Shown here: positions 18,859 through 27,663 of the stretch, in pieces | How the letters are laid out: each line of letters starts with the position of its first letter | Position numbering within the stretch: the first letter of the stretch is position 1 | Source of the DNA: Nocardioides humilatus | GTDB taxonomy: Bacteria > Actinomycetota > Actinomycetes > Propionibacteriales > Nocardioidaceae | Direction of reading: 5' to 3' | Assembly (NCBI RefSeq): GCF_008373755.1 | Contig: NZ_VUJV01000003.1 | Coordinates: forward strand, 682,001-746,000 | DNA: 64,000 bases | Made by a program: the position numbers and the translations under genes | Notes under the pieces: generated by a model | Seen by the model: the letters and a program-made list of their open reading frames with translations, nothing else | Database searches by the model: none | What the model was told of the DNA's origin: nothing

Positions 18859-19107
18859 TCAGGCGTCGGGGCGCTTCATCCGCCGCCCGAGCTGCTGCGG
18901 CCCGAGCCGGATCCGGTGTCTCAACTCGTACAGGCCGAGGGCGAACATCCCGACGCCGAGGAAGATCCCACCCACGGTTCCCTTGCGGACGCCGAACGGC
19001 TGGGACAGGTACCAGAGCGACGAGAGGGTGACCAGAGGACCACCGATGAGGCAGACGACGATCGCAAGCCTGAGCCGCTGATCCGCACGCCTCGCCTCAT
19101 CTGCCAT
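18859..19107 (-). CDS. Small two-helix membrane protein, function unknown
   Basis: 82 residues: a charged N-terminus (M-A-D-E-A-R-R-A-D-Q-R-L-R), a helix L-A-I-V-V-C-L-I-G-G-P-L-V, a loop W-Y-L-S-Q-P-F-G-V-R-K, a second helix G-G-I-F-L-G-V-G-M-F-A-L-G, and a basic tail. The frame is open much further upstream, but that part runs antisense to the BcsB-like gene. ATG 19107 has TACGGT 6 nt before it. Not recognised as a named family. It lies between two secreted-protein genes and is convergent with the M23/BTRD1 gene. Confidence 0.68.
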   Translation of the reverse strand: MADEARRADQRLRLAIVVCLIGGPLVTLSSLWYLSQPFGVRKGTVGGIFLGVGMFALGLYELRHRIRLGPQQLGRRMKRPDA

Positions 19108-19113
19108 GGCGGA

Positions 19114-19119
19114 ACCGTA
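19114..19119 (-). promoter_or_regulatory. -10-like element of the small membrane protein at 19107
   Basis: TACGGT on the minus strand, 6 nt before ATG 19107; leaderless spacing. Confidence 0.42.
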
Positions 19120-19197
19120 CCGACCACCCCGGTCTGCCCTCGCACCTCGGCCACGGTCGACCTCGCCGACTGACCCACACGAGCAGCGCGGAGCCGC

Positions 19198-19203
19198 TAG
19201 CGT
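19198..19203 (+). promoter_or_regulatory. -10-like element of the BcsB-like gene
   Basis: TAGCGT, 7 nt before GTG 19211; the spacing decides for GTG 19211 over upstream starts. Confidence 0.45.
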
Positions 19204-19210
19204 CTGCGCC

Positions 19211-21172
19211 GTGCGAAACCGCCTCCTCACCGCTGCCGTCGTCGCCCTCCTCGGGGTGTCCGCGACGCCGCTCAACCAGCCGGCGTACGCCGACACCACA
19301 CCGGTGCCCGGCACCCTCGCCGCAGGGGTCGGCGCCACGGTCGAGCTGGACGTACCGGTCCCGGCCGGCCTGCGCCCGAGGCGGATCGACGCCCGGCTGA
19401 CGATCGAGGCGCCCGACCCGAGCGAGCTGGCGAAGGTCCAGATCGCGGCCGGCGGCCGTCTCCTGGCATCCCTCCCGGCCCGGCCGGGGCCGGTCTCCCT
19501 CCGCGTCCGTCCCTCCGACGTCAGCGCGGCCGGGGTCATCCCGCTGCGGATGACGCTGGTCCCGCGCCCGGGCACGACGTCCACCAACACCGGTCGGTGC
19601 GACGACTTCCCCGAAGGTCTCGCGACCCTCGACCGGATCAAGTTGAAGGTCGCGGGCGACGAGGCAGCGCCCGAGACGCTGGCCGGCTTCCTCTCGGCAG
19701 GTGTGCGCAAGGTGACCATCGAGGTGGCACCTGACGCCGACGACGCGCTGCTCGGTGCCGCGCTCAGCACCGTCACCGCGGTGAGCAGCCGCTATCCCGC
19801 CGACGTCGACGTGAACCTGATCCCGGACGTGGCGGATCTGGTCCACACGGGCACCGGTGCCCGGGTCATCCGCCTGGTCTCCGGCACCGGCGAGACGACC
19901 ACCACCATCGACCGCAGCAGGGGCGTGCCGACCCTGACGATCACGGGCACGCCCGACGGCCTGACCAGCGCAGCCGCCGCACTCACCTCCGCCAACCTCG
20001 GCCTCGCCGACAGCGGCGACACGACCGGCCTGGCCGCGACGCCGCCCGCCACCTCCGAGGCCACCCGGATCAGCTTCACCGACCTCGCTGCGGGCTGGGC
20101 CCACCTCGCGGGCTTCGGCCACTCCGAGCAATACGTCCGGGTCCTGCAGGACTCCTTCGGCGGCCCGGTCGACAGCCTCCACGTCACCGTGCGCGGCACC
20201 CACTCGGTGGTGCCCGAGGGCGTGAACGCGAGGTTCGACACCTACGTCAACGGCACCCTGCTCGACTCGCAGGACCTCAGCGGCGGCGACCGACTGAAGG
20301 TCGATGTCGACGTGCCGGCCGGGCTCCTCACCGCCGACAACGCCCTCGTGTTCGCCCTCGATGCCGACGCCCCGCGCGGGCGCTGTGGCGAGGTGACCGC
20401 ATCGCCGGTCGAGGTCCACCTCGACTCCGCCGCCTCGGCGGTCACGGCCACCCACGGCGCCGGCCCCGGCGGTTTCGTCGCCTTCCCCCAGGCGTTCAGC
20501 GGTCACGTGCCCGTCGTCTTCGGCGGTGCCGCGGACGACCACTTCACTGCTGCACGCGACGCGGCGCGCCTCCTCACCACTCTCCAGCGCTTCGCGGCCC
20601 GACCACTGACCGTCGAGATCGCGAGCCTGGAGGACGTGCTCGAGGGTGACGCGCCTAGCGCCGTACTGCTGTATCCGACGGAGGAGGAGGCCGACGACGC
20701 TGACCTCCCGCTCGAACCCGGCGCGGAGCGCACCCTCGACCCCAACGGATTCACCGTCGAGGAGTCCTCGCGGCTCGCGGTCCTCGAGGCGAGCCAGGTC
20801 GACGACGGCGTCCGCCTGCTCACCCTCGCGGCATGGGACGACGACGACCGCGGCCCGTCGGCAGCATCCCGGCGGCTGACCGAAGCGGTCGCCGAGCAGC
20901 CGTGGTCAGCGCTCGCCGGCAGCGACGTCTTCGTCATCGCACCCCACCACGACCCGGCCGGCTTCAACTCCGGCGCGGTCGGCTACCCCGCCGACCTGGT
21001 CAGCGAGCAGGCGACCGACGACTCGTCGAGCAGCCCGGCCGAATCTGACGACGACAGCACGACGACGACACGACAGTTGGTCGGTGGCGGCATCGCGGTG
21101 CTCTTCCTGCTCGTCGTCGTCTGGACGGGTTTCCGGATCGCTCGCAACCGAAAGCTCGACGCCGGGAAGTAG
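19211..21172 (+). CDS. Membrane-anchored extracellular protein, BcsB-like
   Basis: 653 residues: signal peptide (L-L-T-A-A-V-V-A-L-L-G-V), a long extracytoplasmic beta-rich region, an acidic Ser/Thr/Asp linker, and one C-terminal helix G-G-G-I-A-V-L-F-L-L-V-V-V with a basic cytoplasmic tail. The order jelly roll - alpha/beta - jelly roll - alpha/beta, the phrase N-G-T-L-L-D-S-Q-D-L, the N-x-L-V-F-A-L-D strand followed by R-C-G-E, and the C-terminal single anchor resemble BcsB, the membrane-anchored partner of cellulose synthase. No bcsA is in the window, so the partner glycosyltransferase is elsewhere or absent. The assignment is by architecture and moderate. Confidence 0.6.
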   Translation: MRNRLLTAAVVALLGVSATPLNQPAYADTTPVPGTLAAGVGATVELDVPVPAGLRPRRIDARLTIEAPDPSELAKVQIAAGGRLLASLPARPGPVSLRVRPSDVSAAGVIPLRMTLVPRPGTTSTNTGRCDDFPEGLATLDRIKLKVAGDEAAPETLAGFLSAGVRKVTIEVAPDADDALLGAALSTVTAVSSRYPADVDVNLIPDVADLVHTGTGARVIRLVSGTGETTTTIDRSRGVPTLTITGTPDGLTSAAAALTSANLGLADSGDTTGLAATPPATSEATRISFTDLAAGWAHLAGFGHSEQYVRVLQDSFGGPVDSLHVTVRGTHSVVPEGVNARFDTYVNGTLLDSQDLSGGDRLKVDVDVPAGLLTADNALVFALDADAPRGRCGEVTASPVEVHLDSAASAVTATHGAGPGGFVAFPQAFSGHVPVVFGGAADDHFTAARDAARLLTTLQRFAARPLTVEIASLEDVLEGDAPSAVLLYPTEEEADDADLPLEPGAERTLDPNGFTVEESSRLAVLEASQVDDGVRLLTLAAWDDDDRGPSAASRRLTEAVAEQPWSALAGSDVFVIAPHHDPAGFNSGAVGYPADLVSEQATDDSSSSPAESDDDSTTTTRQLVGGGIAVLFLLVVVWTGFRIARNRKLDAGK

Positions 21173-21180
21173 TCACGGCG

Positions 21181-21186
21181 TACGGT
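21181..21186 (+). promoter_or_regulatory. -10-like element of the 21195 gene
   Basis: TACGGT, 8 nt before ATG 21195; leaderless spacing. Confidence 0.4.
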
Positions 21187-21194
21187 AGGTCGCC

Positions 21195-21866
21195 ATGACG
21201 CGACGAAGCCGATTCCTCGGAGCCACACTGACCATCGTGTGCGGGCTGACGCTCGTCGGCGGTGCGACCGAAGCCGCACCTCAACTCCGCGCCGTCGACG
21301 CGAGCGACTTCCCCACGGTGGACCAGGTCGCGATGGTCCTTCCGGCCTACGCCGGAGGCGAGCGCTTCGTCGAGGGTGACAACCCGATCTGGATCTTCCA
21401 GAGCGACTGCTCGGGTTATCGCAACGGGCCGTCGGGCGAGGTCAGGAAATGGGCCTACTACTACGCGATCGAGTCCGACCAGCCCGCCAATCCCCGCGTC
21501 CACGTCCAGGAGTTCGCGACGGTCGCGGCTGCCAAGCAGGCGATCCGGACCATCCGGAACAACGCCGAGGGCTGCTACGGCACCCACCACCATGCCTCGA
21601 TCAACGGCACCCTCGTCCGCCGCGCGGCCGACGTGCCGAGGCTCGGCGACGGCACCCCGGTGGCGTGGAAGATGAACGACGACTGGACCGACATCGACAC
21701 CCACCTGCGCAACCACTACGTCAGCCGCCGGATCTGGATGCGCGAGGGCGACACCGTCATCGGCATCGATCTCTGGAACCAGACCGTGGGCCCCCACGAA
21801 CCTGATCCGATCTCGCGACGCGCCTCGATCCGCCTCGCGCGCCTGGCCCTGCGCACCGCGGACTGA
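21195..21866 (+). CDS. Secreted protein of unknown function
   Basis: 223 residues with a signal peptide (L-T-I-V-C-G-L-T-L-V-G-G, cleavage near T-E-A-A). The mature part has two Cys (S-D-C-S-G-Y and E-G-C-Y-G-T) that could form a disulfide, and a pattern V-Q-E-F-A-T-V-A-A-A-K-Q-A-I-R-T-I seen in extracellular sensor-like domains of mycobacterial lipoproteins and PknH-type receptors. It has no lipobox and no C-terminal anchor. It follows the BcsB-like gene by 22 bp but appears to have its own -10. Not confidently assigned to a family. Confidence 0.68.
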   Translation: MTRRSRFLGATLTIVCGLTLVGGATEAAPQLRAVDASDFPTVDQVAMVLPAYAGGERFVEGDNPIWIFQSDCSGYRNGPSGEVRKWAYYYAIESDQPANPRVHVQEFATVAAAKQAIRTIRNNAEGCYGTHHHASINGTLVRRAADVPRLGDGTPVAWKMNDDWTDIDTHLRNHYVSRRIWMREGDTVIGIDLWNQTVGPHEPDPISRRASIRLARLALRTAD

Positions 21867-21912
21867 GGAGCGCCGTACGGCGTGCCGCGCACGTCGCGCG
21901 CGCCTGCCGACC

Positions 21913-21918
21913 TAGCGT
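21913..21918 (+). promoter_or_regulatory. -10-like element of the DUF6542 gene
   Basis: TAGCGT, 6 nt before GTG 21925; leaderless spacing. Confidence 0.42.
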
Positions 21919-21924
21919 GGGGAC

Positions 21925-22377
21925 GTGACGAGCGCAGCGCCGACGCTCTGGGAGCAGGGCGAGGAGCCGGGCCACGAGGTGGCCGCCCTCGCCGTCGCTC
22001 TGCTGCTCACCGCGACCACGATCGACCTCGCGCTCGCTGACGCGCTCGGGCTGCTCTTCGACCTGGCATTCGTCACCGTCTGCGCCACTGCTGCGCTGCG
22101 GGTGCGACCGGCCGACTTCTTCACCGTCGGCGTGCTGCCGCCCCTGGCGATGCTGAGCTCACTCCTCCTGCTCGCGTTCGCGGAGCCCGCATCGATCGCC
22201 CACCCCGAGGACGGCGTCGTGCAGGCGACGATCTCCGGGCTGTCAGGGCACGCGATCGCACTCGTGATCGGCTACCTGCTGTGCCTGGGCGTGCTCGCGG
22301 TCCGCAACCAGGTGCAGAACCGGTCGGATCAGAACCGGTCGGGGTCACCGGCGCCGCGGCGCAGGACTTCGGGATAA
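21925..22377 (+). CDS. DUF6542-type membrane protein
   Basis: 150 residues with three to four helices: E-V-A-A-L-A-V-A-L-L-L-T-A-T-T-I, F-D-L-A-F-V-T-V-C-A-T-A, the G-V-L-P-P-L motif typical of DUF6542, and a last helix before a polar tail. In many actinobacteria a protein of this type lies between ispH and ychF on the opposite strand, as here with respect to ispH. Function unknown. The 3' end overlaps the convergent YrdC-like gene by 49 bp. Confidence 0.72.
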   Translation: MTSAAPTLWEQGEEPGHEVAALAVALLLTATTIDLALADALGLLFDLAFVTVCATAALRVRPADFFTVGVLPPLAMLSSLLLLAFAEPASIAHPEDGVVQATISGLSGHAIALVIGYLLCLGVLAVRNQVQNRSDQNRSGSPAPRRRTSG

Positions 22378-22946
22378 CCCTCCGACCAGTCGACCACCGT
22401 CGTCGGCTCGGCAGGGGTCTCCCCCGCCTCGACCACGATGTCGACCGCGTGGTCGAGCTCCTCCTTGATTTCCCAGCCCATCGTGCGGGGCTCGGTCTCA
22501 CCCGGGAGGATCAACGAGCTCGACAACATCGGCTCGCCAAGCAGGTCGAGGAGGTCGTGCACGACACGGTGGTCGGGGATGCGGACCCCGACCGTGCGCT
22601 TCTTCGGGTGCATCAGGCGCCGCGGCACCTCCGGCATCGCCGGGAGGATGAACGTGTAAGGCCCCGGCGTGGCTGACCGGATCGCACGGAACGCCGCGTT
22701 GTCGACGTGGACCAGCTGGCCGAGCTGGGAGAAGTCGCGGCAGACGAGCGTGAAGTGGTGACGGTCGTCGAGGCCGCGGATCTTGAGGATCCGGTCGCGG
22801 CCGTCCTTGTTGCCGATCCGGCAGCCCAGCGCGTAGCCCGAGTCGGTCGGGTAGGCGATCAGCGCGTCGTCGTGGAGCGCGTCGACGATCTGCTGCAGGA
22901 ACCGTGGCTGCGGGTTGTCCGGGTGGACGTCGAGGTATCTAGCCAT
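22329..22946 (-). CDS. YrdC/Sua5-type protein (L-threonylcarbamoyladenylate synthase family)
   Basis: 205 residues. Y-P-T-D-S-G-Y-A-L-G-C and K-x-R-G-L-D-D-R-H-H-F-T-L are the ATP/threonine-binding motifs of the Sua5/YrdC/YciO fold; P-G-P-Y-T-F-I-L-P and V-G-V-R-I-P-D-H complete the pattern, and S-S-S-L-I-L matches the family S/T-S-A-N position in altered form. The wording is closest to the YciO branch, so tRNA t6A synthesis is possible but not certain. It starts 19 bp after the ispH stop on the same strand, suggesting cotranscription, and ends inside the DUF6542 coding region. Confidence 0.85.
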   Translation of the reverse strand: MARYLDVHPDNPQPRFLQQIVDALHDDALIAYPTDSGYALGCRIGNKDGRDRILKIRGLDDRHHFTLVCRDFSQLGQLVHVDNAAFRAIRSATPGPYTFILPAMPEVPRRLMHPKKRTVGVRIPDHRVVHDLLDLLGEPMLSSSLILPGETEPRTMGWEIKEELDHAVDIVVEAGETPAEPTTVVDWSEGYPEVLRRGAGDPDRF

Positions 22947-22965
22947 GAAGGGGAGCCATCGTGGG

Positions 22966-23964
22966 TCAGCGCCCCGCGGCCTTGAGGTCCTTGTGGAGCT
23001 CCTTGGGCAGCGAGAACGCCAGGGTCTCCTCCGCCGTCTGGACCGGACGGGCGTCCGGGTAGCCGCGCTCCGCGAGGTAGGCCAGCACCTCCTGGACCAG
23101 GTGGTCGGGCACCGAGGCGCCCGAGGTGACACTGACCGTGCTCGCGCCGTCGAGCCAGGACTCGTCGAGCTCGGAGATGTCGTCGATGCGGTAGGACGAC
23201 TTCGCGCCCGCCTCCAGCGCGACCTCGACCAGGCGCACCGAGTTGGAGGAGTTGGCCGAGCCCACCACGATCACGAGGTCGGCGGCGGCACCGATCTCCT
23301 TGACCGCGACCTGACGGTTCTGCGTCGCGTAGCAGATGTCGTCGCTCGGCGGGTCCTCGAGCTGGGGGAACTTCGACCGGAGCCGGCGTACGGTCTCCAT
23401 CGTCTCGTCGACGCTCAGCGTCGTCTGCGAGAGCCAGGCGAGCTTGGCGTCGGCCGGGAACTCGAGCTTGTCGACGTCGTCAGGGTGCTCCACCAGCACG
23501 GTCTGGTCGGGAGCCTCACCTGCAGTGCCCTCGACCTCCTCGTGGCCGGCGTGACCGATCAGCAGGATCGTGTAGCCCTCGCGCGCGAAGCGCACGGCCT
23601 CGCGGTGGACCTTCGTGACCAGTGGGCAGGTGGCGTCGATCGTCTTGAGCTCGCGCTCAGCCGCTTCGCGGTGGACCGCCGGGGAGACCCCGTGGGCCGA
23701 GAACACGACGGTGGCGCCGACAGGCACCTCGTCGAGCTCCTCGACGAAGATCGCACCGCGCTTCTCGAGGTTGGAGACGACGTGCTTGTTGTGCACGATC
23801 TGCTTGCGCACATAGACCGGTGCGCCGTAGAGGTCGAGCGCCTCCTCGACCGTCACGACTGCCCGGTCGACGCCGGCGCAGTAGCCGCGCGGGTCGGCCA
23901 GCAGGACCTGTCGTTCGGCGTCGTCAGGCGACAGTACGCGCGGATTGCCCAGGTCGATGTTCAT
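22966..23964 (-). CDS. ispH: 4-hydroxy-3-methylbut-2-enyl diphosphate reductase
   Basis: 332 residues, the last enzyme of the MEP isoprenoid pathway (HMBPP to IPP and DMAPP), a [4Fe-4S] protein. Cluster ligands are C29 in G-Y-C-A-G-V, Cys in D-A-T-C-P-L-V and Cys in [26 protein letters not shown] and G-S-A-N-S-S-N-S contribute substrate contacts. ATG 23964 is preferred to 24021 because it starts at the family N-terminus and has TAGACT 7 nt upstream. It sits just downstream of the ribosomal operon terminator. Confidence 0.96.
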   Translation of the reverse strand: MNIDLGNPRVLSPDDAERQVLLADPRGYCAGVDRAVVTVEEALDLYGAPVYVRKQIVHNKHVVSNLEKRGAIFVEELDEVPVGATVVFSAHGVSPAVHREAAERELKTIDATCPLVTKVHREAVRFAREGYTILLIGHAGHEEVEGTAGEAPDQTVLVEHPDDVDKLEFPADAKLAWLSQTTLSVDETMETVRRLRSKFPQLEDPPSDDICYATQNRQVAVKEIGAAADLVIVVGSANSSNSVRLVEVALEAGAKSSYRIDDISELDESWLDGASTVSVTSGASVPDHLVQEVLAYLAERGYPDARPVQTAEETLAFSLPKELHKDLKAAGR

Positions 23965-23971
23965 GGTCTCC

Positions 23972-23977
23972 AGTCTA
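23972..23977 (-). promoter_or_regulatory. -10-like element of ispH
   Basis: TAGACT on the minus strand, 7 nt before ATG 23964, placed directly after the rplQ terminator. Confidence 0.5.
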
Positions 23978-24006
23978 GGTGCGGGGCGAGATTGCCCGAA
24001 AAATGC

Positions 24007-24042
24007 GCTGACCCGGCTCATCCTTCGATGAGCCGGGTCAGC
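24007..24042 (-). terminator. Rho-independent terminator of the rplQ operon
   Basis: Perfect 15-bp stem (24007-24021 with 24028-24042) and 6-nt loop, 15 bp past the rplQ stop. On the minus strand it is followed by G-C-A-T-T-T-T-T-C. This marks the end of the ribosomal protein/rpoA transcript. Confidence 0.88.
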
Positions 24043-24057
24043 GGACGAATCGGCAGA

Positions 24058-24645
24058 TCAGGCCTGCTCGTCGGTCTCCTCGGTGGTCTCCTCAGCGGGA
24101 GCCTCCTCGGTGGCCTCGTCAGCGACCTCGACCTCGGCCTCAGCGGCCTCGGTCTCCTCGACGACGTCCTCAGCGGGAGCCTCGTCGACGGTCTCCTCGG
24201 CCGGCTCCTCGACGACCGGAGCAGCCTTGGGCTCCTCGGCCTTCTTCTTCGGGGCGGACGGCTTCGGGTTGTAGGCCTCGGTGACCAGCTCGATCACGGC
24301 CATGGGCGCGTTGTCGCCCTGGCGCGGACCGATCTTGGTGATCCGGGTGTAGCCACCCGGACGCTCGGCGTAGGCCGGCGCGATCTCGGTGAAGAGGTGG
24401 TGCACGACGCCCTTGTCGGTGATGCTCTTGAGCACCTCGCGGCGGTTGTGCAACGGGTTCTCACCCAGGTGCGCGTTCTTGGCCTTGGTGATCAGCTTCT
24501 CGGCGTAGGGCCGCAGGGTGCGGGCCTTGGCCTCCGTGGTGGTGATCCGGCCGTGCTCGAAGAGCTGGGTGGCCAGGTTGCGGAGGATGAGCCGCTGGTG
24601 AGCCGGGCTACCGCCGAGGCGGGCACCCTTCTTGGGCTTGGGCAT
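24058..24645 (-). CDS. rplQ: 50S ribosomal protein L17 with acidic C-terminal extension
   Basis: 195 residues. The first approximately 120 are canonical L17 ([12 protein letters not shown], then N-L-A-T-Q-L-F-E-H and I-x2-T-x-A-K-A). The remaining approximately 70 residues are an Ala/Glu/Thr/Val tail with strong negative charge, much longer than the 120-130 residues of many bacteria but known in actinobacteria. Last gene of the rpsM-rpsK-rpsD-rpoA-rplQ unit, 69 bp after rpoA. truA, often next in actinobacteria, is absent here; ispH follows the terminator instead. Confidence 0.97.
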   Translation of the reverse strand: MPKPKKGARLGGSPAHQRLILRNLATQLFEHGRITTTEAKARTLRPYAEKLITKAKNAHLGENPLHNRREVLKSITDKGVVHHLFTEIAPAYAERPGGYTRITKIGPRQGDNAPMAVIELVTEAYNPKPSAPKKKAEEPKAAPVVEEPAEETVDEAPAEDVVEETEAAEAEVEVADEATEEAPAEETTEETDEQA

Positions 24646-24714
24646 TGCTTCTCTCGATTCTCCCCGGCCGTGTCAGGTACCGGGGTAGTGGGTTCCGGAG
24701 GATCCGGAAACGCT

Positions 24715-25731
24715 TTAGTACTGCTCGTCCTCGACGAACGTGTCGTCGTCGTCATCGCCGTAGGAGGCGAGGGCGGCGTGGGGGTCGAAGCCCGGGGCGC
24801 TGTCCTTGAGGGACAGACCCATCTCGTGCAGCTTCGCCTTGACCTCGTCGATCGACTTCGCACCGAAGTTGCGGATGTCGAGCAGGTCCTGCTCCGAGCG
24901 GCTGATGAGCTCACCCACGGTGTGGATGCCCTCGCGCTTGAGGCAGTTGTAGGACCGGACGGTGAGCTGCAGGTCCTCGACCGGCAGAGCCAGGTCGGCG
25001 GCGAGCTGCTCGTCGACGGGCGACGGGCCGATGTCGATGCCCTCGGCCTCGACGTTGAGCTCACGGGCCAGGCCGAAGAGCTCGACCAGCGTCTTACCGG
25101 CCGACGCGATCGCGTCGCGGGGCAGGATCGACGGCTTGGTCTCGACGTCGATGACGAGCTTGTCGAAGTCGGTGCGCTGCTCGACACGGGTGGCCTCGAC
25201 CTTGTAGGTCACCTTGAGGACCGGGCTGTAGATCGAGTCGACCGGCATGCGGCCGATCTCGTTGTCGGCACCCTTGTTCTGGACGGCCGAGACGTAGCCA
25301 CGGCCACGCTCGACGACGAGCTCCATCTCGAGCTTGCCGTTGTCGCCCAGGGTGGCGATCTTCAGGTCGGGGTTGTGCACCTCGACACCGGCCGGCGGCG
25401 CGATGTCGGCAGCGGTGACGTCACCGGCACCGGACTTGCGCAGGTACATGGTGACCGGCTCGTCGTGCTCCGAGGAGACGACGATGCCCTTGAGGTTCAG
25501 GATGATCTCGGTGAGGTCTTCCTTGACGCCGTCGAGCGTCGAGAACTCGTGGAGCACGCCGTCGACCTTGATGCTGGTGACGGAGGCACCGGGGATCGAG
25601 GACAGCAGGGTACGACGCAGCGAGTTGCCGAGCGTGTAGCCGAAGCCGGGCTCGAGGGGCTCGATGACGAACCGCGACCGGAACTGGTCGACGGTCTCTT
25701 CCGACAGGGAGGGGCGCTGTGCGATGAGCAC
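24715..25731 (-). CDS. rpoA: RNA polymerase alpha subunit
   Basis: 338 residues: N-terminal dimerisation/assembly domain ([20 protein letters not shown]), linker, and C-terminal domain with the helix-hairpin-helix that contacts UP elements and activators ([16 protein letters not shown] and K-S-I-D-E-V-K). Acidic C-terminal end. The 125-bp gap to rpsD contains a strong inverted repeat (25814-25849), so rpoA expression may be adjusted separately. Confidence 0.98.
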   Translation of the reverse strand: MLIAQRPSLSEETVDQFRSRFVIEPLEPGFGYTLGNSLRRTLLSSIPGASVTSIKVDGVLHEFSTLDGVKEDLTEIILNLKGIVVSSEHDEPVTMYLRKSGAGDVTAADIAPPAGVEVHNPDLKIATLGDNGKLEMELVVERGRGYVSAVQNKGADNEIGRMPVDSIYSPVLKVTYKVEATRVEQRTDFDKLVIDVETKPSILPRDAIASAGKTLVELFGLARELNVEAEGIDIGPSPVDEQLAADLALPVEDLQLTVRSYNCLKREGIHTVGELISRSEQDLLDIRNFGAKSIDEVKAKLHEMGLSLKDSAPGFDPHAALASYGDDDDDTFVEDEQY

Positions 25732-25813
25732 TTGTTTCTTTCCTTTCCGGACCGACCGCTATATGAGGGTCCAGATGTGGTGCTGGGGACGGCTGAAGCT
25801 AGGGGTGGGCGGC

Positions 25814-25849
25814 GGGAGGCTCCGTCAGAGGTCTCAGTCGGAGCCTCCC
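25814..25849 (-). other. Inverted repeat between rpsD and rpoA
   Basis: Perfect 11-bp stem (25814-25824 with 25839-25849) around a 14-nt loop, 8 bp after the rpsD stop, with no T-tract behind it. It could be an RNA processing site, a stability hairpin or a weak attenuator. An AT-rich TATAGC follows about 45 bp downstream on the same strand and could be a -10 for rpoA, but no convincing -35 is visible. Confidence 0.55.
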
Positions 25850-25856
25850 ACGCGCG

Positions 25857-26465
25857 TCACTTCTTGGAGTAGTACTCCACGATGAGCTGCTCCTGGATCG
25901 GGAGGTCGATCTGCTCCCGAACCGGAACCTGGTGCACCAGGATGCGCATCCGCGTCGGGAGGGCCTCGAGCCAAGCCGGCACGATGCGCTCGCCGTGGGT
26001 CTCACGGGCGACGATGAACGGCGTCATCTCCAGCGACTTCTCGCGGACGTCGATGATGTCGTACTGCGTCACCTGGAAGGACGGGATGTCGACCTTTTTG
26101 CCGTTGACCAGGAAGTGGCCGTGGGCCACGAGCTGGCGGGAGTGGCGGCGCGTGCGGGCGAAGCCGGCACGGTAGACCACGTTGTCCAGGCGGCACTCGA
26201 GGAGCTGCAGCAGGTTGTCGCCGGTCTTGCCCTGGCGACGAGCTGCCTCGACGTAGTACTTGTGGAACTGACGCTCGAGCACGCCGTAGGTGAAGCGGGC
26301 CTTCTGCTTCTCCTGCAGCTGGTTGCGGTACTCGCTCTCCTTGATCCGCGCGCGGCCGTGCTGGCCCGGCGGGTAGGGGCGCTTCTCGAAGGCGGCGTCG
26401 CCGCCGATGAGGTCGACACCGAGACGGCGCGACTTCTTGGTGATGGGACCGGTGTAGCGGGCCAT
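25857..26465 (-). CDS. rpsD: 30S ribosomal protein S4
   Basis: 202 residues; primary 16S rRNA binder and often the autoregulator of its operon. M-A-R-Y-T-G-P-I-T-K-K-S-R-R-L-G, G-Q-H-G and the S4 domain (C-R-L-D-N-V-V-Y-R then V-N-G-K-K-V-D-I-P-S) are clear. No Cys-rich zinc knuckle at the N-terminus, so it is the zinc-free form. 29 bp separate it from rpsK. Confidence 0.98.
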   Translation of the reverse strand: MARYTGPITKKSRRLGVDLIGGDAAFEKRPYPPGQHGRARIKESEYRNQLQEKQKARFTYGVLERQFHKYYVEAARRQGKTGDNLLQLLECRLDNVVYRAGFARTRRHSRQLVAHGHFLVNGKKVDIPSFQVTQYDIIDVREKSLEMTPFIVARETHGERIVPAWLEALPTRMRILVHQVPVREQIDLPIQEQLIVEYYSKK

Positions 26466-26494
26466 TACTTACGCTCTCTTTCTCAGTCTCGGGG

Positions 26495-26896
26495 TCAGAC
26501 GCGCCGGCGCTTGGGCGGGCGGCAGCCGTTGTGCGGGGCGGGGGTCACGTCCTGGATGGTGCCGACCTCGAGGCCGATCGCACCCAGCGAACGGATCGCC
26601 GTCTCGCGGCCCGAGCCCGGGCCCTTCACGAAGACGTCGATCTTCTTCATGCCGTGCTCCATCGCCCGACGACCCGCGGCCTCGGCGGCCATCTGAGCGG
26701 CGTAGGGAGTGGACTTGCGGGAGCCCTTGAAGCCGACAGTGCCGGCAGACGCCCACGAGATCACCGCACCGGTCGGGTCGGTGATCGTCACGATCGTGTT
26801 GTTGAACGTGCTCTTGATGTGGGCCTCGCCCTGAGCAACATTCTTCTTTTCCTTGCGGCGGACCTTCTTCGCGCCCGCGCGAGCCTTGGGAGGCAT
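26495..26896 (-). CDS. rpsK: 30S ribosomal protein S11
   Basis: 133 residues. Lys/Arg-rich N-terminus, then [15 protein letters not shown], the [14 protein letters not shown] motif and the C-terminal [12 protein letters not shown]. Lines the platform of the small subunit near the E site. Between rpsM and rpsD as in most bacteria. Confidence 0.98.
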   Translation of the reverse strand: MPPKARAGAKKVRRKEKKNVAQGEAHIKSTFNNTIVTITDPTGAVISWASAGTVGFKGSRKSTPYAAQMAAEAAGRRAMEHGMKKIDVFVKGPGSGRETAIRSLGAIGLEVGTIQDVTPAPHNGCRPPKRRRV

Positions 26897-26957
26897 GCGT
26901 TATCTCCTGGAGTAGCTGGTCTGTGGGGAAGTCAGTGAGACACCGTGAGGTGTCAGA

Positions 26958-27329
26958 TCACTTCTTCTTCTTGCCGGCAACCGTGCGCTTCGGGCCCTTG
27001 CGGGTGCGAGCGTTGGTCTTGGTGCGCTGGCCGCGGACCGGAAGGCCCATGCGGTGACGGCGACCCTGGTAGCTGCCGATCTCGATCTTGCGGCGGATGT
27101 CGGCCTGGACCTCGCGACGGAGGTCACCCTCGATCTTGAAATTGGCTTCGATCTCGTCGCGGAGCTTGACCAGCTCCTCGTCGCCCAGCTCGTGGACGCG
27201 GAGGTCGGGGGAAACCCCGGTGGCGGCCAGCAGCTGCTGGGCGCGAGTACGGCCGATGCCGTAGATGTAGGTGAGAGCAACCTCGATGCGCTTGTCGCGC
27301 GGCAGGTCAACTCCAACAAGGCGTGCCAT
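26958..27329 (-). CDS. rpsM: 30S ribosomal protein S13
   Basis: 123 residues. [24 protein letters not shown] and the basic tail [12 protein letters not shown] are typical. S13 sits in the subunit head and contacts P-site tRNA and L5. The 180 bp between rpmJ and rpsM is unusually long for this operon and contains short GC-rich inverted repeats (around 27400-27425), so a secondary promoter or leader control is possible but not proven. Confidence 0.98.
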   Translation of the reverse strand: MARLVGVDLPRDKRIEVALTYIYGIGRTRAQQLLAATGVSPDLRVHELGDEELVKLRDEIEANFKIEGDLRREVQADIRRKIEIGSYQGRRHRMGLPVRGQRTKTNARTRKGPKRTVAGKKKK

Positions 27330-27509
27330 GAATGGCTTTCCCTTCGGTTCACGGTGGTGTGGTCGTGATGCGTCCAGCTGGTTGTGCTCGTAGTGCCGGC
27401 TCCGGCCATCCGCTCCGGAGGTTGTTCACCGTCTGCTCAAGTGAGCTGACGGCTAAGCGATCACGTAGATGTCGTATTCAGTTGTGGTGCTGCGCAGGTT
27501 GAGCGGTGC

Positions 27510-27623
27510 TCAGCCCTGGCGCTGCTTGTGGCGCGGGTTCTCGCAGATCACCATGACGCGGCCGTGGCGACGGATCACCTTGCACTTGTCACAGATCGGC
27601 TTCACGCTCGGGTTGACCTTCAT
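27510..27623 (-). CDS. rpmJ: 50S ribosomal protein L36
   Basis: 37 residues, [15 protein letters not shown] through H-K-Q-R-Q-G. The zinc ribbon ligands (C-D-K-C, the later Cys in V-I-C-E-N and the His in R-H-K) are all present, so this is the zinc-binding form. It is too short to stand out as an open frame, but is placed between infA and rpsM as in many bacteria. Confidence 0.97.
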   Translation of the reverse strand: MKVNPSVKPICDKCKVIRRHGRVMVICENPRHKQRQG

Positions 27624-27663
27624 GTCAGCCCTTTCTCAAATCAGTACCGCTAGCGGCTATCGG

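Noticed and set aside
22915-25872. 985-codon plus-strand open frame
   Set aside because: Antisense to ispH, rplQ and rpoA, a GC3-bias artefact with no motif.
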